A stretch of DNA of 64,000 nt, from the NCBI GenBank assembly GCA_050246915.1, contig JBFWVD010000005.1, forward strand, positions 62,001 through 126,000. Direction: 5' to 3'. The notes beneath the pieces were generated by a model, which saw only the letters and a list, made by a program, of their open reading frames with translations, made no database searches and was not told where the DNA came from. Within the stretch, counting starts at the first letter, position 1. Every line of letters begins with the position of its first letter. Source of the stretch: JBFWVD01 sp050246915 (lineage in GTDB: Bacteria > Actinomycetota > Acidimicrobiia > Acidimicrobiales > Ilumatobacteraceae). Shown here piece after piece: positions 33,942 to 43,286 of the stretch. Position numbers and translations under genes: made by a program.

Positions 33942-36071
33942 ATGGCTGACGTCCCGCGCCTGCGGCTGGGGGTCCTCGGCATCGTCATCGTGTCGTTGTT
34001 CGCGGTGCTGCTCGGGCGCCTGTGGTATCTGCAGATCCTCACTGCCCCGGACGCCAGCGCCGTGGCCACGGTCAACATCAAACGCACCGTGCAGCTCACC
34101 CCGACACGCGGCCGCATCCTCGATCGCAACGGCGTCGTGCTGGCCGACAACAAGGCGTCGACCGTCATCACTGTCGATCGCAAGGTGATCGTGAAGAAGA
34201 AGGACCGCACGCAGCTGTTCGAGCGCGTGGCGGCGGTGATCGAGCCGGACCCGGCGAAGGTGGCCGACAAGGCGAAGGCATTCGAATCGCGTTACAACGA
34301 CGAGCGATACCAAGAACTCGAGGCGTTGCCAGTGGCGGAGAACGTCACCGATCGTCAAGCCATCTATCTGCGTGAGCGGGTCGAGGACTTCCCGGGCCTC
34401 GATGTGCGCGAGCAGCAGGTGCGCACGTATCCGTACGGAAATCTGGCGTCGCACATCATCGGTTACGTCGGTCGCATTCCGAAGGAGAACAAGGAGCTGT
34501 ACACCAAGCGCGCCGAGCCGCGCTATCAGCCGTCGGACATCGTCGGTGTCGCCGGCATCGAACTGCTCTTCGAAGACGATCTCCGTGGCGTACCCGGGCA
34601 GGTCGTGTACGAGGTGGACGCGACCAACCGAGTCATCCGCAAGACATCCGAGGTAGCGCCGCAATCGGGACGTGATGTCGTGCTCACCATCGATGCCAAG
34701 ACGCAGCAGCTCGCAGAGCAAGCGTTGCAGGCCGAGCTGGAGTACCGCCGTACGCAATCGCCGAGTCTGTCGGCCGAACAGCAAGCGTTGGGTCTCAGCG
34801 TGGCGGACACGTTCAAGGCCCCAGCCGGATCGGTGGTCGTGCAAGATCCCAACAACGGCGACATCATCGCCATGGCTTCGAACCCGTCGTTCGATCTGCG
34901 CGAGCTCTCGAGCGGCATCACCCGCGATCGCTCGGCCATCTTGAACTGCCCCAAGGAGACCGCGGACGCGGGGCTGTGCGATCCCGAAGCGGCGCCGCTG
35001 CTGAACCGGGCCGTGCAGGGCAAGTACGCGCCAGGCTCCACGTTCAAGTTGGTGACGTCGATGGCGATGATCGCCACGGGTCTGCACCCGAGCGACTACA
35101 TCATCGAGGACGAGGGCTCGTTCCAGCTGCCCAAGTGCGAAGAGGGCGAGAAGTGCAAGTGGTCCAACGCGGGCGGCGCGAAGTACGGCGACGTGAACGT
35201 GATCCGTGCTCTCACGGTGTCGAGCGACGTCTTCTACTACAACCTCGGCTACGAGTTCTTCAAAGATCAGGGCATCTATGGGCTGGCCATCCAAGACATG
35301 GCGGAGCGGCTCGGGTTCGGCCAGGCGTCTGGCGTGCAGCTCCCGTTCGAGAGCCCGGGCTTCGTGCCAACGCCGGCGCGCAAGAAGGCCCGCCACGACG
35401 ACAATCCGAGCGCATACCCCACTGGCTTCTACCCCATCGGTGACAACGTGAACCTTGCCGTGGGTCAGGGCGACATGCTGGCCACACCTCTGCAGCTGGC
35501 CAATGCGTACTCCACCTTCGCCAACGAAGGTTTTGTCAACAGCCCCAACATCGTGGAGAAGGTGACGGCACCTCGAACGGTGGACACCGAACTGGGCGAG
35601 ACGGTTCGCGTCATCGGTCAACGAACCTTGCGCGACAAGTTGGCCATGCCCGATGCGGTCCGCGATCCGATCATGCTCGGCCTGGTCGGCGTGACCAAGG
35701 CTGGCGATGGCACGGCGCACAAGACCTTCGATGGCTTCCCGCTCGACACCACTCCCGTGGCCGGCAAGACGGGCACCGCACAGACCGGCGCCAAGCAACT
35801 CGACAAGGACGACACGTCCTTGTTCGTTGCCTTCGCTCCGGCCTTCGCGCCGAAGTACACCGTCTCGGTCGTCATGGAGAAGAGTGGCTTCGGCGCGCAG
35901 GCGGCCGCGCCGGTGGCCCGGCTGATGTTCGAGTCGTTGCTCGGCGTCGGGAGCTGCAAGCCGGCCGATCTCGTTCCGTTGCCAGAGTTCGATCCCGCGG
36001 CGCCAGTGGAGCGCGCTGGATTGCTGCCCGATGGTTGTGTGCTGTCGACCAACACGGGGGAGAACGACTGA
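33942..36071 (+). CDS. mrdA: Penicillin-binding protein 2 (elongasome transpeptidase)
   Basis: 709 aa class B PBP. N-terminal membrane anchor (LGVLGIVIVSLFAVLLGRLWYL), dimerisation domain with RGRILDRNGVVLADN, and then the transpeptidase domain. The active-site serine is S366 in S-T-F-K (S366xxK369), SSD in VSSDVFYYNLG is the second motif, and K609-T610-G611 in VAGKTGTAQTGAK is the third. It cross-links peptidoglycan during elongation with the RodA glycosyltransferase, whose start overlaps this stop by 1 nt (TGATG). Confidence 0.95.
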   Translation: MADVPRLRLGVLGIVIVSLFAVLLGRLWYLQILTAPDASAVATVNIKRTVQLTPTRGRILDRNGVVLADNKASTVITVDRKVIVKKKDRTQLFERVAAVIEPDPAKVADKAKAFESRYNDERYQELEALPVAENVTDRQAIYLRERVEDFPGLDVREQQVRTYPYGNLASHIIGYVGRIPKENKELYTKRAEPRYQPSDIVGVAGIELLFEDDLRGVPGQVVYEVDATNRVIRKTSEVAPQSGRDVVLTIDAKTQQLAEQALQAELEYRRTQSPSLSAEQQALGLSVADTFKAPAGSVVVQDPNNGDIIAMASNPSFDLRELSSGITRDRSAILNCPKETADAGLCDPEAAPLLNRAVQGKYAPGSTFKLVTSMAMIATGLHPSDYIIEDEGSFQLPKCEEGEKCKWSNAGGAKYGDVNVIRALTVSSDVFYYNLGYEFFKDQGIYGLAIQDMAERLGFGQASGVQLPFESPGFVPTPARKKARHDDNPSAYPTGFYPIGDNVNLAVGQGDMLATPLQLANAYSTFANEGFVNSPNIVEKVTAPRTVDTELGETVRVIGQRTLRDKLAMPDAVRDPIMLGLVGVTKAGDGTAHKTFDGFPLDTTPVAGKTGTAQTGAKQLDKDDTSLFVAFAPAFAPKYTVSVVMEKSGFGAQAAAPVARLMFESLLGVGSCKPADLVPLPEFDPAAPVERAGLLPDGCVLSTNTGEND

Positions 36072-37255
36072 TGGCGATGAACCTCCCCAAGGCCGTCGAT
36101 TCGCTGCATCGAAAGCACGGTGATCCGCGCTTCCACATCGACTGGGTCCTCGTGGCGTCGGCCATCGCCGTTGCCGTCTTCGGTCTCGTGAACATCTACG
36201 CGGCGCGGCGTCAGTGGCTGATGGACAAGAACCTCAGCGAGTTCACCTATGTGAAGCGTCAGCTGATCGCGCTCGGCATCGGCGTGGTGGGCGCCGCCGT
36301 CGTTGCCGTCGTCGACTACCGCAAGTGGCGTGAATATGCCCTGCTGCTGTTCGTCGGCACGACTGGTCTGCTGGCGCTCGTCCCGGTGTTCGGCAAAGAG
36401 GTCGGGGGAGCCAGGGCGTGGTTCGAGTTCGGAGCGCTGCAGTTGCAGCCCTCGGAGTTCGCCAAGGTGACGATGGTGCTTGCGGTGGCGGCGTACGCGT
36501 CGCTCGGCCGCGGGACGCTGCATCAACGCGAGCTCATCTTCGCCATGCTCATCGCCGCGGTACCGAGCGCGCTGATCCTGTTGCAGCCCGACCTCGGCAC
36601 CGCCATGGTGTTCGGAGCGATGATCATGGCCATTCTGCTCATCGCCGGGGCCCGGATGCGTCACATCGCGGTCGTCACCGTGCTCGGCATCATCGCCGTG
36701 GTCGCCATCTTGGGCACCAACCAGCTCAAGGACTACCAGATCAACCGGCTCACGGCGTTCGCCAACCCGTCGACCGATCTCACCGCGGCAACTGCCGACA
36801 CCCCGGCCGAGCGGAACCTGCTCGCCGTCCAGAACAACCTCAAGCAGTCGCAGACCGCCATCAGCGTTGGTGGGCTCCACGGTAAGGGCTTCACCAACGG
36901 GACGCAGACCAACGGGAAGTTCGTGCCCGAGCAGCACACCGACTTCATCTTCTCGGCGGTGGGGGAGCAGTTCGGCTTCGTCGGGTCTGCTGCGTTGCTC
37001 GCCCTCTACGGGCTGATCTCCTTTCGCATCTGGCGCACCGCGCAGCTGTCACGCGACCTGTTCGGGGCGTTGGTGTGCGTCGGGGTACTGGCGTGGATGG
37101 TGTTCCAAGTGTTCGAGAACATCGGCATGGCCATGGGCATCATGCCGGTGACGGGTATCCCGCTCCCGCTCATGAGCTACGGCGGATCAGCCACCATGGC
37201 GTTCTGTGGCGCCCTCGGGCTGGTCTGCAACGTCCACATGCGCCAGTACACGTAA
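36071..37255 (+). CDS. rodA: RodA peptidoglycan glycosyltransferase (SEDS family)
   Basis: 394 aa with about ten membrane helices. SEDS hallmarks are KEVGGARAWFEFGALQLQPSEF (essential region), LLQPDLGTAMVFGAMI (with the catalytic-type aspartate of Q-P-D-L-G), VGGLHGKGFTNGTQT, HTDFIFSAVGEQFGFVG, and the C-terminal IPVTGIPLPLMSYGGSA-like ending. It polymerises glycan strands and forms a complex with PBP2. The ATG at 36071 shares a base with the mrdA stop. This is the last gene of the mre operon, and a hairpin follows. Confidence 0.95.
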   Translation: MAMNLPKAVDSLHRKHGDPRFHIDWVLVASAIAVAVFGLVNIYAARRQWLMDKNLSEFTYVKRQLIALGIGVVGAAVVAVVDYRKWREYALLLFVGTTGLLALVPVFGKEVGGARAWFEFGALQLQPSEFAKVTMVLAVAAYASLGRGTLHQRELIFAMLIAAVPSALILLQPDLGTAMVFGAMIMAILLIAGARMRHIAVVTVLGIIAVVAILGTNQLKDYQINRLTAFANPSTDLTAATADTPAERNLLAVQNNLKQSQTAISVGGLHGKGFTNGTQTNGKFVPEQHTDFIFSAVGEQFGFVGSAALLALYGLISFRIWRTAQLSRDLFGALVCVGVLAWMVFQVFENIGMAMGIMPVTGIPLPLMSYGGSATMAFCGALGLVCNVHMRQYT

Positions 37256-37318
37256 TTCCCGCTCTCCTCTGAGCGAGCCGAGCTTGCGAGGCGGCGAAGC
37301 AGAACCAGCCGCTCGGGC

Positions 37319-37340
37319 AGGCCGGGCACCGGCCCGGCCT
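37319..37340 (+). terminator. Candidate terminator hairpin after rodA
   Basis: A 9-bp GC-only stem (AGGCCGGGC pairing with GCCCGGCCT) with a 4-nt loop, about 65 bp after the rodA stop. There is no T run, so the terminator function is tentative. Confidence 0.4.
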
Positions 37341-37463
37341 CGGTCGGCGGGTCCCTCCCCACCGCCCTCTTGGAGAATCCGCGGTAGCTCCACCTGTCGG
37401 AAATCCGTCGTTTCCCCGGTCGATCCGGGAAGAAGGCGGGTCGGTCACTAGGATCATCTGGAC

Positions 37464-39431
37464 ATGTCCACCCTCTGGCCGCGGCTCGAACCGCTCCTGG
37501 CCAAGGTGCAGAAACCGGCCCGCTATATCGGGTGCGAGGACGGCTCAGTCATCCCGGTGCACTCACCGGGCAAGGTGGCCTGGCTCCTCCTCTATCCCGA
37601 CACCTACGAGATCGGACTGCCCAACCAGGGGCTTCAGATCCTCTATGAAATCCTCAACGAGCGGCGCGACGCCGTCGCGGAGCGTTCCTACGCCCCGTGG
37701 ACCGATCTCGAGGCCGAGATGCGGCGTATCGAACTGCCGCTCTTCAGTGTCGAGACCCATCGCCCTGCCGAGGACTTCGACGTGCTGGCGTTCAACCTCT
37801 CTTCGGAGCTGGTGTACACGAACGTCCTGAACTGCATCGACCTGGCCCACGTGCCCGTGTACGCCGCCGATCGCGGCGACAGCGACCCGCTGGTGTGCGC
37901 GGGTGGCCACAGCGCCTTCAATCCCGAGCCCCTGGCCGACTTCGTGGACTTCTTCGTTCTCGGCGAGGGCGAGGAAGTGGTCGGGGAGATCACCGAGGTC
38001 ATCGGTCGTTGGAAGCGGGCCGGCAGCGATCGCGGCTCGCGCCACGATCTGTTGCGCGAGCTCAGCCATGTGGTTGGCGTGTACGTGCCGTCGATGTACG
38101 AGGTCGCCTACGACGGCCAGCGACTCGTGTCGATCACGCCCAGCTTCAGTGATGTGCCGGCCCAGGTGCACAAGCGTGCCGTGGCCGATCTGGCCGAGTG
38201 GCCCTATCCCAAGACGCCGCTCGTACCCCTCACCGAAGTCGTGCACGATCGCCTCAACGTCGAAGTGTTCCGGGGCTGCACCCGCGGTTGTCGTTTCTGC
38301 CAGGCAGGGATGATCACTCGGCCGGTGCGCGAGCGGCCCGCCGATCAGGTCCGCACCATGGTGGCCAACGGGTTGAAGCGATCGGGCTACGACGAGGTGA
38401 GCCTCACTTCGCTGTCAACGGCCGACTTCTCCGGCATCGAGCAGGTCGTGACCGAGGCCTCGGCCGCTGGTGGCGTGGGATGCCCGTCGGTTTCGGTGAG
38501 CCTGCCATCGCTGCGGGTCGATGCCTTCACCGTCGGTGTGGCCGCTTCGGTGTCGGGCGCGCGGCGCAGCGGACTCACCTTCGCTCCCGAAGCCGGCAGT
38601 TGGCGCCTCCGGCAGGTCATCAACAAGCTCATCACCGAGGACGATCTGTTCGCGGCCGTCGAGTCAGCGTTCTCGCAGGGCTGGACCCGCATGAAGCTCT
38701 ACTTCCTCATCGGACTGCCCACCGAGACCGACGCGGACACGCTCGGCATCGCCGAGTTGGCCCGCAAGTGCGTAGCCATCGGGCGGAAGTACACCAACCG
38801 GGCATCGATCACGGTGAGCGTGGGCGGCTTCGTGCCCAAGTCGCACACGCCGTTCCAATGGTTCGGGCAGAACACCGTCGAGGAGTTCCAGCGCAAGATC
38901 AACCTGTTGCGCACCGATCTGCACAAGGCCAAGGGCGTGCAACTGCGTTGGCACACACCGACGGCAAGCGTGGCCGAAGGCATCTTGAGTCGCGGCGATC
39001 GGCGCCTCGGCAAGGTGCTCGAGCACGTGTGGCGCTCGGGGGGAACGTTTCAGGAATGGGGTGAGCACTTCAACTACTCGCTGTGGATCGACGCCATGGC
39101 GGCGTGCGGCCTTGACGTCGAGTGGTACGTGAACCGCCATCGCGGCCCTGATGAGGTGTTCGCCTGGGATCATCTCTCCGCGGGTCTGCACAAGGACTTC
39201 CTGTGGGATGACTGGCAGGCCGCCCTCGCCGAGCACGGTCTCGAAGACTGCCGCTGGACCCCCTGCTACGACTGCGGCGTCTGCACCGGATACGGCATCG
39301 AGCACGTCGTCGCCTCCCCGGTGGCGCCCGCCGGTGGTAGCCAGGGCACCGGTCAGGGCGTGGTCGGCGCTCCAGTGCCCGTGACCATTCGCCTCGGTAC
39401 AGGTCGGCCCAGCACGGGAGTGTTGGCCTGA
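37464..39431 (+). CDS. TIGR03960-type radical SAM protein (B12-binding-like N-domain)
   Basis: 655 aa. The N-terminal 230 residues resemble a cobalamin-binding-type Rossmann domain (WLLLYPDTYEIGLPNQGLQI, DVLAFNLSSELVYTNVLNCI, ADRGDSDPLVCAGGHSAFNP). The radical SAM core holds C272-x3-C276-x2-C279 (CTRGCRFCQAGM), which binds the 4Fe-4S cluster. A C-terminal cysteine set (CRWTPCYDCGVCTGYG) may hold a second cluster. The gene ends with ATGA-type overlap into its constant partner. This pair is conserved upstream of RNase E/G in many bacteria and is thought to modify RNA or protein. The reaction is unknown. Confidence 0.88.
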   Translation: MSTLWPRLEPLLAKVQKPARYIGCEDGSVIPVHSPGKVAWLLLYPDTYEIGLPNQGLQILYEILNERRDAVAERSYAPWTDLEAEMRRIELPLFSVETHRPAEDFDVLAFNLSSELVYTNVLNCIDLAHVPVYAADRGDSDPLVCAGGHSAFNPEPLADFVDFFVLGEGEEVVGEITEVIGRWKRAGSDRGSRHDLLRELSHVVGVYVPSMYEVAYDGQRLVSITPSFSDVPAQVHKRAVADLAEWPYPKTPLVPLTEVVHDRLNVEVFRGCTRGCRFCQAGMITRPVRERPADQVRTMVANGLKRSGYDEVSLTSLSTADFSGIEQVVTEASAAGGVGCPSVSVSLPSLRVDAFTVGVAASVSGARRSGLTFAPEAGSWRLRQVINKLITEDDLFAAVESAFSQGWTRMKLYFLIGLPTETDADTLGIAELARKCVAIGRKYTNRASITVSVGGFVPKSHTPFQWFGQNTVEEFQRKINLLRTDLHKAKGVQLRWHTPTASVAEGILSRGDRRLGKVLEHVWRSGGTFQEWGEHFNYSLWIDAMAACGLDVEWYVNRHRGPDEVFAWDHLSAGLHKDFLWDDWQAALAEHGLEDCRWTPCYDCGVCTGYGIEHVVASPVAPAGGSQGTGQGVVGAPVPVTIRLGTGRPSTGVLA

Positions 39432-40135
39432 TGTGGGTCCGCATCCGCTGGACGAAGGTCGGCAAGATCCGCTGGACGTCCCATCGTGACGCCGCCCGCA
39501 TCTGGGAGCGGGCCATGCGGCGCGCCGAACTCCCCATGATCTACAGCGAAGGGTTCTCGCCTCGGGCCCGCATGAGCTTCGGGCTCGCCCTGCCGACCGG
39601 CTCGGAATCGCTGGCAGAGTTCCTCGACGTCGATCTCACCGACGGCGAGGCGCTCGACCTGGACACCATCCCCCAACGACTGAGCGCGTGCCTGCCGTTC
39701 GGGATGACGGTGCTGGAGGCCGCGGCAGTGCCGCGCGGGGCCGAATCGGCCCAAGCTGATGCGGTGGCCTGCGACTGGGTGATCGACATCGACAACGTGA
39801 CCCTCGACGAGGCGAACGATGCGGTAGCCAGCCTCCTGGCCGCCGAATCGAGGGTCATCACGAAACGACGCAAGGACCAGATCGTCACCGACGACATCCG
39901 ACCTGGGGTCGAATCCCTTGTCGTCACCGGTCTCAGTGCCGATGGAAAGAGCGTCCTGGTGCGAGCGGTGCTCGGCACCAAGCCTCGCGGGATCCGTCCC
40001 GGTGATCTCATCACCGGGCTGTTCCCCGGCAACGACAACGTCGTGGAGCGTCGATCGCTCCGCGTCGCACAACTGATCGAACGAGCCGGTGAGCGACACA
40101 CGCTCCGGGCCGCGCCGCACATGGCGGCAGCATGA
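39431..40135 (+). CDS. TIGR03936-family (DUF2344) radical SAM-associated protein
   Basis: 234 aa. The start WVRIRWTKVGKIRWTSHRDA, then ARIWERAMRRAELPMIYSEG and FSPRARMSFGLALPTGSESL, is diagnostic of DUF2344, the obligate partner of the preceding radical SAM protein (fused to it in some organisms). It shares the base pair overlap TGATG with that gene, so the two are translationally coupled. It probably recognises the substrate, perhaps RNA, given the neighbouring RNase and ribosomal protein genes. Confidence 0.88.
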   Translation: MWVRIRWTKVGKIRWTSHRDAARIWERAMRRAELPMIYSEGFSPRARMSFGLALPTGSESLAEFLDVDLTDGEALDLDTIPQRLSACLPFGMTVLEAAAVPRGAESAQADAVACDWVIDIDNVTLDEANDAVASLLAAESRVITKRRKDQIVTDDIRPGVESLVVTGLSADGKSVLVRAVLGTKPRGIRPGDLITGLFPGNDNVVERRSLRVAQLIERAGERHTLRAAPHMAAA

Positions 40136-40151
40136 ACGCAAAGGACCGACC

Positions 40152-42284
40152 ATGACGGACTCCATCGGTGAGCCCCCTGTGACCGTCCATCCTGGTGATG
40201 GGCCCAATTCGACGTTCGGTCGCCCCGATCTGACGGCTCGGATCGACGCCCCCGCCCCGAGTGGCGAGGCCTCCGTCGAACCTGCCGGCGAGGGGTCGGC
40301 GATTGGCTTGGAAGGGGCGGACGCGGGTGCTCCTCGGCCCGCCGGTGCGCGCCGACGCCGCGGCTCGCGAGGCGGGCGCGGCCGTGGGCCGCGTCCGGCA
40401 GGAGCGGGATCCTCCGATGGCGATGACGTCGACGAGTCGTCCGGGGGCGTTGGTGAGGGCGACGAGGGCTCGGAGGAGCCCGCGTTGCCTCGATCGGCAC
40501 CTCGCCCGGCAGCTGCCCGTCCAATCGCAACTCGCCCAGTCGTCGATGGCGAACCCGAAGAACTGCCCGACCGCCCCATCGAAGGCAAGATCCAGTCGAC
40601 CGAGATCGCCGAACGGGCGCTGGTGCGCCGGCCGCAGATCGGTGACAGCCGCCCATCCATCGGTGACAGCCGGCCCGCCCCTGCCGTGGCAGGGGCACCG
40701 GTGCCGGCATCTGCATCGGCCTCGGGAGGCCGCGGCCGTGGCTCGACCGCCGCTAAGTCCGGCGGAGCGAAGTCGGGTGGGGGCACCAACGGAACGCCCC
40801 GATCGAATGAAGCGAAGGCCGATGGCGTGGCTGCCAACGACGACACCGCAGGTCCTACGGCCGATGGTGAGGGCAAGACCAAGAAGCGCCGTCGCGGTGG
40901 CAAGGGTCGCGGCAGCGGTGGCGTGAAGGTCGTGGAGGCAGTCACCAAGTCGGCGCCCGTCGCGGTCGATGACGCGACCCGCGAGTCGCGCCGCGGTCGT
41001 GAGCGCAACGGCAAGCCGGTCGGCCGCTATCTCATGTGCGTCCACGTGTCGGATCGCTTCACGCAGATCGCCGTGCTCGAAGGTCGCAACCTCATCGAGC
41101 ACTACGTGAGCCGCCCCGCCGATGACGTGAACCAGATCCACGGCAACGTGTACCTCGGCAAGGTCACCAACGTGCTCCCCGGCATGGAGGCAGCGTTCGT
41201 CGATATCGGCACGCCGAAGAACGCGGTGCTGTACCGCGGCGATGTGCAGTACGAGTCCGAGGACATCATCGAGCGCGGCCAGGACGTGCGCATCGAACAG
41301 ATGCTGCGCAACAAGCAGACCATCCTCACCCAGGTCACCAAGAACCCGATTGGGGTCAAGGGCGCTCGACTCACCCAAGAGGTGAGCCTGCCCGGCCGAT
41401 TCGTGGTGCTGGTGCCCAACTCGAAGACCTACGGCATCTCCAAGCGCCTGCCCGACGATGAGCGCAAGCGCCTGCGAGCCATCTTGGACAAGGTGAAGCC
41501 GGCCCAGCACGGCGTGATCGTGCGGACCGCGGCCGAGGGAGTGACGAGCGAGGAGCTGCGACGCGATGTGCAGCGGCTGCTCGACCAGTGGAGCCAGATC
41601 GAAGAGCTCGCGGCGCGTTCACAAGCGCCCAAGCTCATCTACCGCGAACCGTCGCTTGCCGTGCGGGTCATCCGCGAGGAGTTCAACAAGGACTACCGCG
41701 GCGTGATCATCGACGACCGAGCCCTGTACGAAGATGTTCGTGGCTACGTCGAGTCGCTCAACCCCGAGCTGGCCGATCGGATCCGCTACTACGACCCCGA
41801 GGCCGAGGGCTTGCCCCTGTTCGAGTCCGAGCGGGTGCACGAGCAGGTCCACAAGGCGCTCGATCGCAAGGTGTGGCTCCCCAGTGGCGGATCGCTCATC
41901 ATCGAGCACACCGAGGCGCTCACGGTCATCGATGTGAACACCGGCCGCAACGTCGGGTCCTCCAGCCTCGAAGAGACCGTGTACCGCAACAACCTGGAGG
42001 CGGCCGAGGAGATCGCCCGTCAACTGCGGTTGCGCGACATCGGCGGCATCATCGTGATCGACTTCATCGACATGGAGATCCGGGAGAACCGCCGCCGGGT
42101 CATCGAGGTGTTCCGCGATGCCCTGGCCCGGGACAAGACCCGGACCCAGGTGTTCGACATCAGCGATCTGGGCCTGGTGGAGATGACCCGCAAGCGAATC
42201 GGGGAGGGCCTCCTGACGGCCTTCGCCGACTTCTGCGAGGTGTGCGAGGGCCGGGGCGTCGTCGTCCACCACGACCGCATTTGA
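40152..42284 (+). CDS. rne: Ribonuclease E/G family protein
   Basis: 710 aa. The first 300 residues are disordered, rich in Gly/Arg/Ser and basic clusters (RRRRGSRGGRGRGPRPAGAG-like, KKRRRGGKGRGSGG), as in actinobacterial RNase E where the extra arm is N-terminal. Then come the S1 RNA-binding insert (GNVYLGKVTNVLPGMEAAFV), the 5'-sensor region and the DNase I-like catalytic part with VIDVNTGRNVGSSS and GGIIVIDFIDM, whose aspartates bind Mg. CEVCEGRG near the end stands for the zinc link. It processes rRNA and mRNA. ATG 40152 is preferred over an upstream start inside the DUF2344 gene. Confidence 0.93.
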   Translation: MTDSIGEPPVTVHPGDGPNSTFGRPDLTARIDAPAPSGEASVEPAGEGSAIGLEGADAGAPRPAGARRRRGSRGGRGRGPRPAGAGSSDGDDVDESSGGVGEGDEGSEEPALPRSAPRPAAARPIATRPVVDGEPEELPDRPIEGKIQSTEIAERALVRRPQIGDSRPSIGDSRPAPAVAGAPVPASASASGGRGRGSTAAKSGGAKSGGGTNGTPRSNEAKADGVAANDDTAGPTADGEGKTKKRRRGGKGRGSGGVKVVEAVTKSAPVAVDDATRESRRGRERNGKPVGRYLMCVHVSDRFTQIAVLEGRNLIEHYVSRPADDVNQIHGNVYLGKVTNVLPGMEAAFVDIGTPKNAVLYRGDVQYESEDIIERGQDVRIEQMLRNKQTILTQVTKNPIGVKGARLTQEVSLPGRFVVLVPNSKTYGISKRLPDDERKRLRAILDKVKPAQHGVIVRTAAEGVTSEELRRDVQRLLDQWSQIEELAARSQAPKLIYREPSLAVRVIREEFNKDYRGVIIDDRALYEDVRGYVESLNPELADRIRYYDPEAEGLPLFESERVHEQVHKALDRKVWLPSGGSLIIEHTEALTVIDVNTGRNVGSSSLEETVYRNNLEAAEEIARQLRLRDIGGIIVIDFIDMEIRENRRRVIEVFRDALARDKTRTQVFDISDLGLVEMTRKRIGEGLLTAFADFCEVCEGRGVVVHHDRI

Positions 42285-42335
42285 GCCGGGGAAGCGAAGC
42301 GGACCCCATCCCGAGCCGAGGAAGCGGAGCGGACT

Positions 42336-42380
42336 CGGCGAGGCAGACCCGGCGAAGCAGACCCGGCGAAGCAGACCCGG
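42336..42380. repeat. 15-bp tandem repeat between rne and rplU
   Basis: Three copies of a unit containing GGCGAAGCAGACCC (first copy GGCGAGGCAGACCC), preceded by a related GAAGCGGAGCGGA pair. It lies in the rplU leader region. It has no known motif and looks like slippage. Confidence 0.65.
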
Positions 42381-42442
42381 CATCTGAGTACCCACCCCAT
42401 GATTGGTCGATCTGGGGTTCGGCGGGGTAGCTTGTGTGCCCT

Positions 42443-42751
42443 ATGTACGCAGTGATCGCAACCGGCGGCAAGCAGGAGCGGGTCGCCGAAGGACAACGGC
42501 TGCAGGTGGAACTCCTCGGTGCTGAAGATGGCGCCGAAGTGAACCTGCGACCGGTGCTCGTCGTCGACGGCGCCAACGTCTTGTCGACTCCCGCCCAACT
42601 CTCCACCGCATCGGTGACCGCTCGGGTCGTCGGCTCCGCCAAGGGTCCGAAGATCAACGGTTTCACCTACAAGCGCCGCACGAACCAGCGCAAGCGGTAC
42701 GGACATCGTCAGAAGTACTCCGTGATCGAGATCACCTCGATCACCAAGTGA
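42443..42751 (+). CDS. rplU: Ribosomal protein bL21
   Basis: 102 aa. MYAVIATGGKQERVAEGQRL is the typical N-terminus, and KGPKINGFTYKRRTNQRKRYGHRQKYSVIEI the conserved basic C-terminal part that touches 23S rRNA. It starts at ATG 42443 (MYAVIATGG) and not at the in-frame upstream ATG. It lies 12 nt before rpmA; the two form one unit as in most bacteria. Confidence 0.97.
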   Translation: MYAVIATGGKQERVAEGQRLQVELLGAEDGAEVNLRPVLVVDGANVLSTPAQLSTASVTARVVGSAKGPKINGFTYKRRTNQRKRYGHRQKYSVIEITSITK

Positions 42752-42763
42752 GGAGAGCCCCAC

Positions 42764-43024
42764 ATGTCGAAGACCAAAGGTGGCGGTTCAACCCGCAACG
42801 GTCGTGACTCCAACGCCCAGCGCCTCGGCGTGAAGGCGTTCGACGGCACGCTGGTGTCCGCCGGATCCATTCTCGTCCGCCAGCGTGGCACCCGGTTCTA
42901 CCCGGGCATCAACGTCGGCATCGGCAAGGACGACACGCTGTTCGCCACGGCGGACGGTCACGTGAAGTTCGGCCAGCGTCAGGGCAAGAAGCTGGTGGAC
43001 ATCGTCCCGCCGGCCGCCGACTGA
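42764..43024 (+). CDS. rpmA: Ribosomal protein bL27
   Basis: 86 aa. N-terminal flexible arm KTKGGGSTRNGRDSNAQRLG, which reaches the peptidyl-transferase centre, followed by ILVRQRGTRFYPGINVGIG and TLFATADGHVKF. It is the last gene of the rplU-rpmA unit, closed by a strong terminator 30 nt later. In many bacteria obg follows at once, but here obg is 11 kb away. Confidence 0.97.
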   Translation: MSKTKGGGSTRNGRDSNAQRLGVKAFDGTLVSAGSILVRQRGTRFYPGINVGIGKDDTLFATADGHVKFGQRQGKKLVDIVPPAAD

Positions 43025-43052
43025 GCGCTCGCTCCACACCAACGCAGAACTG

Positions 43053-43092
43053 AAGGAGCCCGCCGAGTGATCGGCGGGCTCCTTCGCGTTTT
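43053..43092 (+). terminator. Strong intrinsic terminator of rplU-rpmA
   Basis: A perfect 14-bp stem (AAGGAGCCCGCCGA with its complement) closes a GTGA loop 28 nt after the rpmA stop and is followed by CGCGTTTTG. It is the clearest intrinsic terminator in the window. Confidence 0.85.
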
Positions 43093-43173
43093 GTGGTTCG
43101 ACTCGCTACCGACTCCGCCCCCGCCCGAGGGTCCGCTTCCGCCTCCCGCACGAGGTTTCGCTCCCGCTCGCCT

Positions 43174-43222
43174 GAGGTTTCGAGGCTTGTGATCGCTGAG
43201 CGATCTTTCGCTTCGAAGCTTC
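43174..43222. repeat. Degenerate copy 3 of the dispersed palindrome
   Basis: The left arm (GAGGTTTCGAGGCTTGTGATCG) and the centre GATCGC-TGA-GCGATC match the copies at 29.3 and 30.4 kb. The right arm has diverged (TTTCGCTTCGAAGCTTCG), so only part of the stem can form. It lies between the rpmA terminator and the 3' end of dgt. Confidence 0.55.
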
Positions 43223-43286
43223 GGGCGAGGCCGGCGAGATCGGTCAGGCCGAAGACCCGGTTGGGCGAATAGGTGGCGGTCCTAGG

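Noticed and set aside
33821..33949. 42-codon open frame overlapping the mreD stop and mrdA start
   Set aside because: Arg/Pro-rich, no recognisable feature, and it overlaps the start of mrdA; most likely chance in GC-rich DNA.
40500..41010. Basic disordered N-terminus of RNase E/G as a separate gene or frameshift
   Set aside because: The frame is continuous to the S1 domain, and actinobacterial RNase E proteins often have such N-terminal arms.
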